This document shows positions 26,352 through 33,926 of a stretch of DNA of 64,000 nt, one piece after another. Position 1 is the stretch's first letter. Each line of letters opens with the position of its first letter. The stretch lies in the NCBI GenBank assembly GCA_035628875.1, contig DASPIZ010000119.1, positions 4,599 to 68,598 on the forward strand, given 5' to 3'. Under the pieces are notes generated by a model. The model ran no database searches. It had not been told where the DNA came from and worked only from the letters and a program-made list of their open reading frames with translations. The DNA comes from Ohtaekwangia sp035628875 (GTDB lineage Bacteria > Bacteroidota > Bacteroidia > Cytophagales > Cyclobacteriaceae). The translations under genes were made by a program, and so were the position numbers.

Positions 26352-26888
26352 TTACGTGTTTTGCGGCCGAAAAGGTTTTATGACGGTCTCATTGCATTCG
26401 ATGAATGGGCCGTCCAGCAGGTCAATGCAATATGGAATCGCCGTGAAGACGGCGTCCAGACACTGTCTTATTGCTTTTGGCTTGCCAGGTAAATTTACGA
26501 TTAAAGTTTGATGCCTGATGCCTGCTGTTTGACGCGAAAGAATAGCCGTAGGCACGTATGTAAGACTTTTTGCACGCATTAGCTCTCCGAAACCGGGCAG
26601 CATTTTATCACAAACTGCTTCTGTAGCCTCAGGTGTAACATCGCGTTTGGCAGGACCTGTGCCCCCTGATGTCACAATTAAGCAACATTTTTTGATGTCA
26701 GCCATTTCGCACAATGTATGCTCTATAAGGGCTTGCTCGTCGGGAATTACAGCATATTCCTGTTGCCATGGGCTTGTAAGGTATTCATGCAGGGTCTCCA
26801 CGATGGTTTTACCTGGAATGTCCTCATAGATGCCTTTGCTGGCGCGGTCACTTACGTTAATAATTCCTATTCGTATAATCTGGTTCAT
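26352..26888 (-). CDS. mog: MogA/MoaB-type molybdopterin adenylyltransferase
   Basis: A 178-residue MogA/MoaB-family protein that adenylates molybdopterin before molybdenum insertion. Visible motifs are IGIINVSDRASKGIYEDIPG near the N-terminus, LIVTSGGTGPAKRDVTPEA, and MRAKSLTYVPTAILSRQTAG. I start at the ATG at 26886-26888; a TTG three codons earlier is also possible. No other molybdenum-cofactor gene is in the window, so either the rest are elsewhere or this copy has another role. Confidence 0.88.
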   Translation of the reverse strand: MNQIIRIGIINVSDRASKGIYEDIPGKTIVETLHEYLTSPWQQEYAVIPDEQALIEHTLCEMADIKKCCLIVTSGGTGPAKRDVTPEATEAVCDKMLPGFGELMRAKSLTYVPTAILSRQTAGIRHQTLIVNLPGKPKAIRQCLDAVFTAIPYCIDLLDGPFIECNETVIKPFRPQNT

Positions 26889-26978
26889 TAGCCTCAAAGT
26901 AGGTCCGGGCTGAAAAATATCAACCCGATATTAGTAATAAGACAAGGGAAAATCAAACGTTCGAATTTTGACCGAGGC

Positions 26979-27995
26979 CTAGATCTTTAATTTTCTCCCT
27001 TTCTTAAACACTTGTCTTCCTTTGTTCACACCTTGTCTGATCGCTTTCTGTTCGTCAGTCGGGAGTGCGATGATGTCTTTGCATTCAACAGAGCAACATG
27101 CATTATATTTTTCCGCGCATGTTCTGCATTGGATAAATAACAGGTGACAGCCATCATTTTTACAGTTGGTATGATCGTCGCACGGTGATCCGCATTGATG
27201 ACAATGCGCGATGATATCGTCTGTAATCCGTTCACCAAGGCGTTCATCGAATACAAAATTTTTACCGATAAACTTATTTTCAATGCCGGTTTCCTTTACT
27301 TCACGGGCATACTTGATAATACCACCATCAAGTTGAAATACATTGCGAAAGCCCAGGTGTTTCATCCATGCGCTTGCTTTCTCACATCTTATACCGCCCG
27401 TACAATACATGAGGAGATTTTTGTCTTTTTGTTCACGCATCAGGTCTTCCGCGATTTGTAATTCCTCGCGGAACGTATCCACATCAGGGCAAATTGCGCC
27501 TTTGAAGTGACCAACTTCACTCTCGTAATGGTTTCGCATGTCAATGAGGATGGTGTTTGGATCTTCCGCCAGCCGGTTGAATTCTTTTGCATCAACATGT
27601 ACGCCGGAGTTCGTCACATCAAATGAAGCATCGTTGAGCCCATCAGCCACAATTTTTTTACGAACGAGTATTTTTAGTTTGAAGAATGATTTTCCATCAT
27701 CCTGTACAGCAACATTAAGTCTCACCTGCTCAAGGAACGATATACTGTACAGGTATTTTTTCAGGTCTTCGAGGTGTTGTGATGGCACGCTGATCTGCGC
27801 ATTAATTCCTTCATGTGCAACGTAGATCCTTCCCAAAACCCCTAATTTATCGAGGGAGAGGAACAGTTCATTTCTAAAATCACCAGGGCTTTCTATTGGA
27901 TGATATTTATAGAATGAGATAGTCATCCTCTGTTGAGGAGTGGAGCGGATCTTCTCCTTGAGAAGTCGGCCCTCAATGCGATTGTATAAGGCCAT
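26979..27995 (-). CDS. trhO: tRNA uridine(34) hydroxylase, rhodanese family (TrhO/YceA)
   Basis: A 338-residue protein with the TrhO layout: an N-terminal acylphosphatase-like domain (GRIYVAHEGINAQISVP), a rhodanese domain with the active-site Cys198 in YCTGGIRCEKASAW at 197-210, and a Cys-rich C-terminal tail (CHQCGSPCDDHTNC, CRTCAEKYNACC). TrhO makes 5-hydroxyuridine at tRNA wobble position 34 without oxygen-dependent prephenate chemistry. It is monocistronic. Confidence 0.92.
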   Translation of the reverse strand: MALYNRIEGRLLKEKIRSTPQQRMTISFYKYHPIESPGDFRNELFLSLDKLGVLGRIYVAHEGINAQISVPSQHLEDLKKYLYSISFLEQVRLNVAVQDDGKSFFKLKILVRKKIVADGLNDASFDVTNSGVHVDAKEFNRLAEDPNTILIDMRNHYESEVGHFKGAICPDVDTFREELQIAEDLMREQKDKNLLMYCTGGIRCEKASAWMKHLGFRNVFQLDGGIIKYAREVKETGIENKFIGKNFVFDERLGERITDDIIAHCHQCGSPCDDHTNCKNDGCHLLFIQCRTCAEKYNACCSVECKDIIALPTDEQKAIRQGVNKGRQVFKKGRKLKI

Positions 27996-28146
27996 AAAGT
28001 ACTGATCAATAGCAGATTAATCGAGTTCTTTAAAAAAAATAAAGCGCGAAGATAAGAAGTTTGGCCGGGATGAGAAAATGCCGGTACTTGGTATAGTTGG
28101 ATATGTAGCGTCAGTTTTAAGGTGATTTCCTCCGAGCTGGTTTTTT

Positions 28147-28183
28147 ATAAAGTTTCTAAATTTAGAAACTTTATTTATCTTTG
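28147..28183 (+). promoter_or_regulatory. Promoter and palindromic operator of the toxin-antitoxin operon
   Basis: A perfect 28-bp palindrome (28147-28174, half-site ATAAAGTTTCTAAA) is followed at 28176-28183 by TATCTTTG, a full TAnnTTTG -7 box. The palindrome covers the -33 region, the classic layout for autorepression by an HTH antitoxin. Confidence 0.75.
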
Positions 28184-28196
28184 CTTATTGAGTTAT

Positions 28197-28543
28197 AGGC
28201 AACGTTTAATAGATATTTTAATACAAGGTTTTTAGAAGAAGCCGACAATTTTTTGGCAGAACTAAAACCAAAACTAATTAATAAAATACTATACAACATT
28301 GACCTCGCAGAACAGACAAATGACCCAAGACTTTTTAAAAAATTAAAAAATGAGATTTGGGAGTTTCGTACTCGGTATGAAGGACTTCAAATTCGATTTT
28401 TAGCCTTTGGGATAAAACGGACAATAAGGAAACTTTGGTAATAGCTACGCATGGATTTATTAAGAAAAGTTGATAAAGTATCATCGAATGAAATTAACAG
28501 AGCCGTAAGAATAAGGGATAGATATTTTGAAAGTAAAAGTTAA
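28197..28543 (+). pseudogene. RelE/HigB-type toxin, broken by frameshifts
   Basis: The three frames together spell a RelE/HigB (phage Gp49-like) toxin. One gives RYFNTRFLEEADNFLAEL and IWEFRTRYEGLQIRFLAF. After about 28413, a shift of one base gives WDKTDNKETLVIATHGFIKK. After an AAAA run near 28463, another shift gives VDKVSSNEINRAVRIRDRY up to the stop at 28541. The first lesion is a missing T in a T-run, the second an extra A in GAAAAGT. No clear ATG opens the N-terminus, and a TAG stands in frame just upstream. The gene is either decayed or carries homopolymer sequencing errors. The antitoxin follows 4 nt later. Confidence 0.75.
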
Positions 28544-28547
28544 ACAT

Positions 28548-28871
28548 ATGGCAAAAGGAATGAAAGCGTACACACTTGCCGAGATGAAAAACAAATACAT
28601 CGGCAAAATTGGAACAAAAGAAAGAGATGGCTTTGAATACGAACTTCGTATGGATGTTTTGGGAAAAATGATTAAGGCAGCGCGGCAAGAAAGGAACCTA
28701 ACGCAGGAAGAATTAGGAAAACTTATTGGAGTTCAAAAAGCGCAGATTTCAAAACTCGAAAGTAGCGCGAATAGTGCTACAATTGACACCGTCATAAAAG
28801 TCTTTAAAGCGTTAAAAGCGGAAATCAACTTCAACGTAAAGATTGAAAACACCTTTGTCAAACTGACTTAA
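28548..28871 (+). CDS. XRE-family antitoxin (HigA-like)
   Basis: A 107-residue helix-turn-helix protein (start ATG 28548; a TTG seven codons earlier is less likely). The N-terminal part MAKGMKAYTLAEMKNKYIG should contact the toxin. An XRE HTH lies at about 43-97: MIKAARQERNLTQEELGKL, GVQKAQISKLES. This type follows Gp49-like toxins and represses its own promoter. Here the antitoxin is intact while the toxin is not. Confidence 0.85.
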   Translation: MAKGMKAYTLAEMKNKYIGKIGTKERDGFEYELRMDVLGKMIKAARQERNLTQEELGKLIGVQKAQISKLESSANSATIDTVIKVFKALKAEINFNVKIENTFVKLT

Positions 28872-28882
28872 AATTTCGATAA

Positions 28883-29551
28883 TCATTGTTTTTGCTGGAG
28901 TTCGCCACGCAAGAGTTGATTATACTCTTCACAGGTTAAAATGCCATGTTCATTGCAATACGGACAGGTCTTGTATTCATTACCGAAGGCTGTTTTTTTA
29001 ATCACAACATGATCGCCTTTACAAACCGGGCACATTACTTTTCCAGATGGCCCACAGTCAATGGTATAATTTTGTGATAATAATTCCTGTACTTTTTTAG
29101 AATCTTGTGACTTTACTTTCAGAAATTCGTTTTCGGATTTCTTTTTCCAATCGAGGGCTTCTTCCGAAAATTGTCCGGTAGTTCCTTTTAGCTGAATGTA
29201 TTTATTCAGCCAGTCGATACTTTGTTTATATTTCCCTAAGTGAAATGAATTTTTTCCAAAATAGAAAGTCAGATCAGACGGAACACTTTTTACGTTGGCC
29301 AGCACGTACCTGAATTTTTCATCAGCAGATTCATATAAACCCTCGTCGAGGAAGTAAATACCAGAGTCCAATTCGCGCATTACCATCGACTTTTTTAGTT
29401 GCTCCTGTTGGGCAGCATATTCCTGTGCGAGGGTCCGGTCGCGATCGTCTTGTGCGAATGCCGGAAGTTCCGATAACAGGCAAGCTAACATTATAAAATG
29501 TGCAAATCGATGATGCTTTATCAGGTTCGTATATAATCTTAACTGCTTCAT
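28883..29551 (-). CDS. Secreted protein with TPR-like helices and a C-terminal zinc ribbon
   Basis: The 222-residue protein has an N-terminal signal sequence (about 12-33, ending PAFAQ). A TPR-like helical pair follows at about 65-125 (YFLDEGLYESADEKFRYVL; LGKYKQSIDWLNKYI). The C-terminus holds CPVC at 174-177 and CPYC at 196-199, similar to DnaJ-type zinc ribbons, with Cys207 nearby. I do not recognise a named family. A zinc ribbon on an exported protein is unusual. Its ATG overlaps the stop codon of the ACMSD-like gene by one base. Confidence 0.65.
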   Translation of the reverse strand: MKQLRLYTNLIKHHRFAHFIMLACLLSELPAFAQDDRDRTLAQEYAAQQEQLKKSMVMRELDSGIYFLDEGLYESADEKFRYVLANVKSVPSDLTFYFGKNSFHLGKYKQSIDWLNKYIQLKGTTGQFSEEALDWKKKSENEFLKVKSQDSKKVQELLSQNYTIDCGPSGKVMCPVCKGDHVVIKKTAFGNEYKTCPYCNEHGILTCEEYNQLLRGELQQKQ

Positions 29552-30558
29552 TACTCAAATCGTTGTTCCGAAATGTTAAGCCATTCCAGGGCGGCACGGT
29601 AAAAAATATTTTGTTCGGTTGTCGTGTCCAGATTCATCTCTTCAATAAACTTGCCGATTTGTAAATCACCAAGCGGAAAAGGATAATCGGTTCCTAAAGT
29701 AACTCTATTCGAGCCCTGTAGCTTCAGCACATATTCCAACATCAGGGGATCATGTGTAACGCTATCAACCCAGAATTTACCCAGGTAGTTTCTTGGTGGC
29801 ACATTATTATCAATGGCAACGAGGTCTGGACGACAATCGAAGCCGTGTTGTATTCTGCCCAACGTTGGGAGGAACGATCCACCTGCGTGAGCAAAATTGA
29901 CGCGTAGTTTTGGCAACCGTTCAAAAATGCCGGCGAAGATCATCGAGCACATCGCGCGCGATGTTTCCGCAGGCATCCCCACAAGCCAGGGGAGCCAATA
30001 CCGCTGCATGTTTTTCTGTCCCATCATATTCCAGGGGTGCACAAGGATGGCCAGACCAAGTTTTTCGCATGCTTCAAACATCGGAAAGAACCGCTCCTCA
30101 TTAAGATTAAGGTCATTAATGTTAGAACCAATCTGCACACCCTGTATGCCGATGTCTTTACAGCGTTCCAATTCCTGCACAGCAAGATCGGTATCCTGCA
30201 TTGGGATGGTGCCAAGCCCCAAATAGTTTTTAGGATATCTAACAATCAGATCTGCGATGTGATCGTTTAAGAATTTTGAGATCGCGAGACAATCCAGCGG
30301 TTTAGCCCAATACGAAAACATAACGGGAATAGTACAGACCACCTGCACCTGGGTATTAAACTTCTCATATTCGATGATCCGAAGATCGGGATTCCATGAA
30401 TTTTCTTTGATTTCGCGGAAGAATTGGTTCCCGCGCATCATTTTGGCTATTCCTTTTTTGTGGTGTTGGAGATAAATGAAATCTCCATAACCGAACTTCT
30501 CACTCCAGTTGGGGAGTTTTTTTGGGATAATGTGTGTATGGGAATCTATCTTCAGCAA
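29551..30558 (-). CDS. Amidohydrolase family protein, ACMSD-like
   Basis: A 335-residue metal-dependent amidohydrolase resembling 2-amino-3-carboxymuconate 6-semialdehyde decarboxylase. The N-terminal metal motif DSHTHI puts His7 and His9 in place. VHPWNMMG, FAHAGGSFLPTLGR and the late Asp in TLGTDYPFPLG complete the metal site. ACMSD acts in tryptophan/kynurenine catabolism, but no other kynurenine-pathway gene is present, so the substrate is open. The start is a TTG at 30558 followed by CTG AAG ATA GAT; no ATG is available near the HTH motif. Confidence 0.85.
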   Translation of the reverse strand: MLKIDSHTHIIPKKLPNWSEKFGYGDFIYLQHHKKGIAKMMRGNQFFREIKENSWNPDLRIIEYEKFNTQVQVVCTIPVMFSYWAKPLDCLAISKFLNDHIADLIVRYPKNYLGLGTIPMQDTDLAVQELERCKDIGIQGVQIGSNINDLNLNEERFFPMFEACEKLGLAILVHPWNMMGQKNMQRYWLPWLVGMPAETSRAMCSMIFAGIFERLPKLRVNFAHAGGSFLPTLGRIQHGFDCRPDLVAIDNNVPPRNYLGKFWVDSVTHDPLMLEYVLKLQGSNRVTLGTDYPFPLGDLQIGKFIEEMNLDTTTEQNIFYRAALEWLNISEQRFE

Positions 30559-30730
30559 GGCCTGGTCAATGAATGACGAAATATCGAAGTTTTTTAATTA
30601 GCACCCAATCCCGTTATTTGGTCCTTCAATTTGAACTAAGAAATGCCGGCTTTCCCCTAAAAGTAAAATCAAAAATAGCCCGAGTGCCCGGCGCCACGAT
30701 AAAAGATTTTTTTAAAATTCCTTCAATTCA

Positions 30731-30763
30731 TTTGCGCCAATTGAATATTGTTTGCTATAATTG
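30731..30763 (+). promoter_or_regulatory. Candidate promoter for bTHX and perhaps the trp leader
   Basis: TTTG at 30731-30734 and TATAATTG at 30756-30763 are 21 nt apart, one mismatch from the TTTG/TAnnTTTG consensus. The bTHX ATG follows 20 nt after the -7 box. No terminator separates bTHX from trpL, so the trp operon may also be read from here. Confidence 0.5.
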
Positions 30764-30783
30764 CCCGTCAATTAATCAGACTT

Positions 30784-30969
30784 ATGGGAAGAGGTGACAA
30801 AAAATCAGCTAAAGGAAAACGTACTAAAGGTTCGTTTGGCGTGACGAGAAGCAAGAATTCGATCAAAGCCCGAATTAAAAGAGCGTCTTCTAAAAAGTCA
30901 GAGACTTCGGTAACTGCAGAAGCTCCGGTAAAAGCAAAACGTACCGTAAAGAAAAAAACAGACGCATAA
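30784..30969 (+). CDS. Small ribosomal protein bTHX with C-terminal extension
   Basis: A 61-residue, very basic protein. The first 26 residues (MGRGDKKSAKGKRTKGSFG...) match the short 30S protein THX, which sits in the head of the small subunit. Known bTHX proteins are about 25-30 residues; this one continues for some 35 residues rich in Lys, Ala, Ser and Thr. I start at ATG 30784; the frame is open upstream but the family N-terminus is clear. The stop lies only 6 nt before the trp leader ATG. Confidence 0.78.
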   Translation: MGRGDKKSAKGKRTKGSFGVTRSKNSIKARIKRASSKKSETSVTAEAPVKAKRTVKKKTDA

Positions 30970-30975
30970 CAACAC

Positions 30976-31032
30976 ATGAAATTTAATACGAACATAGCTT
31001 GGTGGTGGCACTTATCGAAACACGATATGTGA
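30976..31032 (+). CDS. trpL: trp operon leader peptide (TrpL-like)
   Basis: An 18-codon frame reads MKFNTNIAWWWHLSKHDM and stop. Three consecutive Trp codons (31000-31008) lie directly upstream of the attenuator hairpins and 174 nt before the trpE stop-free start. This is the sensing element of transcription attenuation by charged tRNA-Trp. Trp-rich leaders ahead of trp operons have been described in Bacteroidota (the Bacteroid-trp RNA); this one fits that concept. Confidence 0.9.
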   Translation: MKFNTNIAWWWHLSKHDM

Positions 31033-31098
31033 ACAGCCTTTTTATGTTTATTCCAATAAGCCGAAGGCCTGCTGTTCACAGCAGGCCTTCGTTTTTAT
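31009..31098 (+). promoter_or_regulatory. trp attenuator: alternative hairpins 1:2, 2:3 and 3:4
   Basis: Region 1:2 is CACTTATCG (31009-31017) with CGATATGTG (31023-31031), one T-T mismatch. Region 2:3, the antiterminator, is a perfect 10 bp, TGTGAACAGC (31028-31037) with GCTGTTCACA (31071-31080). Region 3:4, the terminator, is GAAGGCCTGCTG (31063-31074) with CAGCAGGCCTTC (31079-31090), a TTCA loop, then GTTTTTAT. A ribosome stalled on the Trp codons covers region 1, frees region 2 and allows read-through. Confidence 0.88.
31063..31098 (+). terminator. Intrinsic terminator of the trp attenuator
   Basis: A 12-bp perfect GC-rich stem with a 4-nt loop is followed by GTTTTTAT. It also ends bTHX transcripts when tryptophan is plentiful. 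Confidence 0.92.
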
Positions 31099-31206
31099 GG
31101 GGCAGTCAGGCTAGCAAGCGATAATTAGGACAAAAAAACAAAAAAATAATTGCCAGAATAGCGAGGCCATATCGGAAAAGAACGATAACAATGAACCATC
31201 GACTTT

Positions 31207-32610
31207 ATGAAATATAAACTTAAAACATTCTCTAAAACGCTGTTGGCAGATACACTCACGCCGGTAAACATCTACCTGAAGTTACGCGATGTTTATGCGG
31301 GTAGTATTCTGTTGGAGAGTTCCGATTATCATGGGCATGAAAACAGTTTGTCTTTTATATGTTTTGATCCCATTGCCTCTTTCCAGGTAAAAGGCAACCA
31401 GGCTGAAACAAAATATCCTGATGGATCGGTGAATCAGATTGAGATCAATAAAGAAAATCAGGTAACGACCATGTTGGAGGAATTCAGGAATTCTTTTCAA
31501 CCTGATATCGTATCTTCAAAATATGCAAATTGTGGATTGTTTGGCTACATGGCCTACGATAGTGTTCGTTTTTTTGAAGATGTAGACATTACGGTAGACC
31601 ATGCGTTAATGCCTGATATTTTGTACAAGCTCTACAAGTATGTGATCATTGTAGACCATTTCTCGAATGAGTTAAGTCTTTTCGAACATTGTTATGAAAC
31701 GGGGGAGCCATGCACGAGCAATCTTGATCGTGTTGAGCAGATCATTTTCAGTAACCGGTTTTCTACTTACCGATTTACTTTAACCGACGGTGAAACGTCA
31801 AATTACAACGATGCCGAATTTCTCGATGTAATTGAAAAAGGGAAACAGCATTGTTATCGCGGCGACGTTTTTCAAATCGTACTTTCCCGTCGCTTTACCT
31901 GCGGTTTTAAAGGTGATGAATTCAATGTGTACCGCGCGCTTCGTTCCATCAACCCATCGCCTTATTTATTTTATTTTGATTATGGTACGTTTAAACTGAT
32001 CGGATCATCGCCTGAGGCACAATTACAAGTGAGCAAGGGAAAAGCACACATTTATCCGATTGCCGGAACATTTCGTCGTACCGGTAACGACCAGGAAGAT
32101 GCAGCACTCGCGGAAAAACTTTCTGCTGATGAAAAAGAAAATGCTGAACACGTGATGTTAGTGGATCTGGCGAGGAATGATATGAGCCGTAATGCGGAAC
32201 GTGTTACTGTAGAAGTCTTTAAAGAAATTCAGTTTTATTCTCATGTTATTCATTTGGTTTCAAAAGTTACCGGTGAGCTGAATGATACTACTTCTGTCAT
32301 TCGCATGGGCGCTGATACGTTTCCGGCAGGAACTTTATCCGGAGCGCCAAAACACATGGCCATGACATTAATTGATAAGTATGAAAATACAAACCGTGGG
32401 TTCTATGGAGGTGCGATCGGTTTTGTTGGCTTTGATGGAACGTTTAATCATGCGATTATGATTCGTACGTTTCTTAGTCACCAGAATAAGCTCATCTATC
32501 AGGCCGGTGCAGGTGTAGTGAGTAAGTCGCAGGCTGAAAGTGAACTACAGGAAGTAAACAATAAATTAATGGCGTTGCGGAAAGCGGTGCTGATGGCAGA
32601 GAAGATTTAG
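31207..32610 (+). CDS. trpE: Anthranilate synthase component I
   Basis: A 467-residue chorismate-utilising enzyme that, with TrpG, makes anthranilate from chorismate. The C-terminal chorismate-binding domain shows GSSPEAQLQVSKG, IYPIAGTFRRTGNDQEDA, VDLARNDMSRNAE and FYGGAIGFVGFDG. The N-terminal domain has the Trp-feedback region with LLESSDYHGHENSLSFI. It is the first structural gene of trpE-G-D-C-F-B-A, controlled by the leader upstream. A four-helix-bundle gene and A-rich repeats lie between it and trpG. Confidence 0.96.
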   Translation: MKYKLKTFSKTLLADTLTPVNIYLKLRDVYAGSILLESSDYHGHENSLSFICFDPIASFQVKGNQAETKYPDGSVNQIEINKENQVTTMLEEFRNSFQPDIVSSKYANCGLFGYMAYDSVRFFEDVDITVDHALMPDILYKLYKYVIIVDHFSNELSLFEHCYETGEPCTSNLDRVEQIIFSNRFSTYRFTLTDGETSNYNDAEFLDVIEKGKQHCYRGDVFQIVLSRRFTCGFKGDEFNVYRALRSINPSPYLFYFDYGTFKLIGSSPEAQLQVSKGKAHIYPIAGTFRRTGNDQEDAALAEKLSADEKENAEHVMLVDLARNDMSRNAERVTVEVFKEIQFYSHVIHLVSKVTGELNDTTSVIRMGADTFPAGTLSGAPKHMAMTLIDKYENTNRGFYGGAIGFVGFDGTFNHAIMIRTFLSHQNKLIYQAGAGVVSKSQAESELQEVNNKLMALRKAVLMAEKI

Positions 32611-32611
32611 G

Positions 32612-32705
32612 GAAGATTGAAAAATTGTAAAATTGAAGATTGGAAGATTAGAAAATTAAAAATTGCAGGTTGAGAGATTGGGAGAATGAAAATTGGAAGA
32701 GTGCA
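32612..32705. repeat. A/G-rich degenerate repeat (GAAGATTGGAAGATTAGAAAATT type)
   Basis: Directly after the trpE stop, 7-8 nt words of the form GAAGATTG, GAAAATTA and GAGATTGGG repeat for about 90 nt. The same family recurs at 33797-33870 and 50655-50745. Confidence 0.75.
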
Positions 32706-32796
32706 GGATGAGGTTATAAAAAAAAGATTAGCTGAACGACATTGATTTAAACTTAATAATTAAAAATAGTTGTGTCACAATTTAAACTTTAAAACG

Positions 32797-33207
32797 ATGG
32801 GAAAAATTAAACAATTTGAGGATTTGCAGATCTGGAAGGATGCTGTAAGAATTGGGGTTTTGATTTATAAGTTAACTTCGGAGGGGGCGCTTGCCAAGGA
32901 TTTTTCGGCGAAGGATCAATTGAGAAGAGCTGTCATTTCAATTTCGAATAACATCGCAGAAGGATTTGAATACAACAGCACTAAATCGTTCATCCGCTTT
33001 CTGAGGTTTTCCAAAGGTTCTGCTGGTGAACTAAGAAGCCAGTTATATGTCTTAAAAGAAGCTGGTGTAGTGAAGATAAAAGATTATAAAGTGCTATACG
33101 ATGAATTAATGAAAGTATCAAAAGGTATTCAGGGATTCACAAAATATTTAAAAGAGTTTGATACAAAAAATAATACGAAGACGGATAATAATTCCTTCCG
33201 ATTTTAA
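32797..33207 (+). CDS. Four-helix bundle protein (23S rRNA intervening-sequence protein family)
   Basis: The 136-residue protein is of the four-helix-bundle IVP (S23) family: FEDLQIWKDAVRIGVLIYKL, DQLRRAVISISNNIAEGFEY, FIRFLRFSKGSAGELRSQL, then YDELMKVSKGIQGFTKYL. Members were first seen inside 23S rRNA intervening sequences and also occur alone in Bacteroidota chromosomes; the function is unknown. It sits inside the trp operon, between trpE (186 nt away) and trpG (20 nt), so it is co-transcribed. A-rich degenerate repeats flank the region. I start at ATG 32797; a TTG 27 nt upstream would add nine residues. Confidence 0.88.
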   Translation: MGKIKQFEDLQIWKDAVRIGVLIYKLTSEGALAKDFSAKDQLRRAVISISNNIAEGFEYNSTKSFIRFLRFSKGSAGELRSQLYVLKEAGVVKIKDYKVLYDELMKVSKGIQGFTKYLKEFDTKNNTKTDNNSFRF

Positions 33208-33227
33208 TTAAAAACAAAAAGTGTTCG

Positions 33228-33794
33228 ATGAAAATATTGGTGTTAGATAATTACGATTCATTTACCTACAACCTGGTGCATATTATCCGTGGTTTGGGAT
33301 ACGCTGTGGATATTTTCCGCAATGACAAAATCGGCCTAGAAGATGTAAAACAATACGACAAAATACTACTTTCTCCGGGTCCCGGCATTCCGGATGAAGC
33401 TGGAATTATGAAGCAGGTGGTATCAACCTATGGTCCGACCAAAAGTATCCTGGGAATTTGTCTTGGTCATCAGGGAATCGGTGAAGTGTATGGCGCGTCC
33501 TTATTTAATATCCCTAAAGTATTACATGGCGTCACCTCAACTTCAGCGGTTGTTGATAAGGATGAGCCTTTATTTGCAGGTGTAACTCCAAAATTTCAGT
33601 CAACACATTATCATTCCTGGGCCATTAAGGCTGATAGCATTCCTGCTGAAATTCAGGTAACGGCAGTGAATGATGAAGGGCTTGTGATGGGGCTACGTCA
33701 TAAGAAATATGATGTGAAAGGTTTGCAATTTCATCCGGAATCGGTGATGACACCGGAGGGGCCGAAGATGATTAAGAACTGGCTGGAAGGTTGA
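33228..33794 (+). CDS. trpG: Anthranilate synthase component II (glutamine amidotransferase)
   Basis: This 188-residue class I amidotransferase supplies ammonia from glutamine to TrpE. The N-terminus MKILVLDNYDSFTYNLVH, LLSPGPGIPDEAG, the nucleophile Cys78 in GICLGHQ and the HPESV region with the His/Glu pair are all intact. It might also serve p-aminobenzoate synthesis, as in many bacteria. Confidence 0.96.
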   Translation: MKILVLDNYDSFTYNLVHIIRGLGYAVDIFRNDKIGLEDVKQYDKILLSPGPGIPDEAGIMKQVVSTYGPTKSILGICLGHQGIGEVYGASLFNIPKVLHGVTSTSAVVDKDEPLFAGVTPKFQSTHYHSWAIKADSIPAEIQVTAVNDEGLVMGLRHKKYDVKGLQFHPESVMTPEGPKMIKNWLEG

Positions 33795-33796
33795 GG

Positions 33797-33870
33797 AAAT
33801 AAAAATTAAGAAGATTGGGGAATTTAAAAATTGGAAGATTGGGAAAGTGATTGGAAAATTTAAGATTAAA
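33797..33870. repeat. A/G-rich degenerate repeat between trpG and trpD
   Basis: Words such as AAGATTGGG, AAAATTGGAAG and GATTGGGAAAG fill most of the 132-nt gap between trpG and trpD. Same family as at 32612-32705. Confidence 0.7.
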
Positions 33871-33926
33871 TAAACTATAAGATTGGATTGGCGGTTTTGC
33901 CAGGCCAGTGAATCTGATGAACAGGT

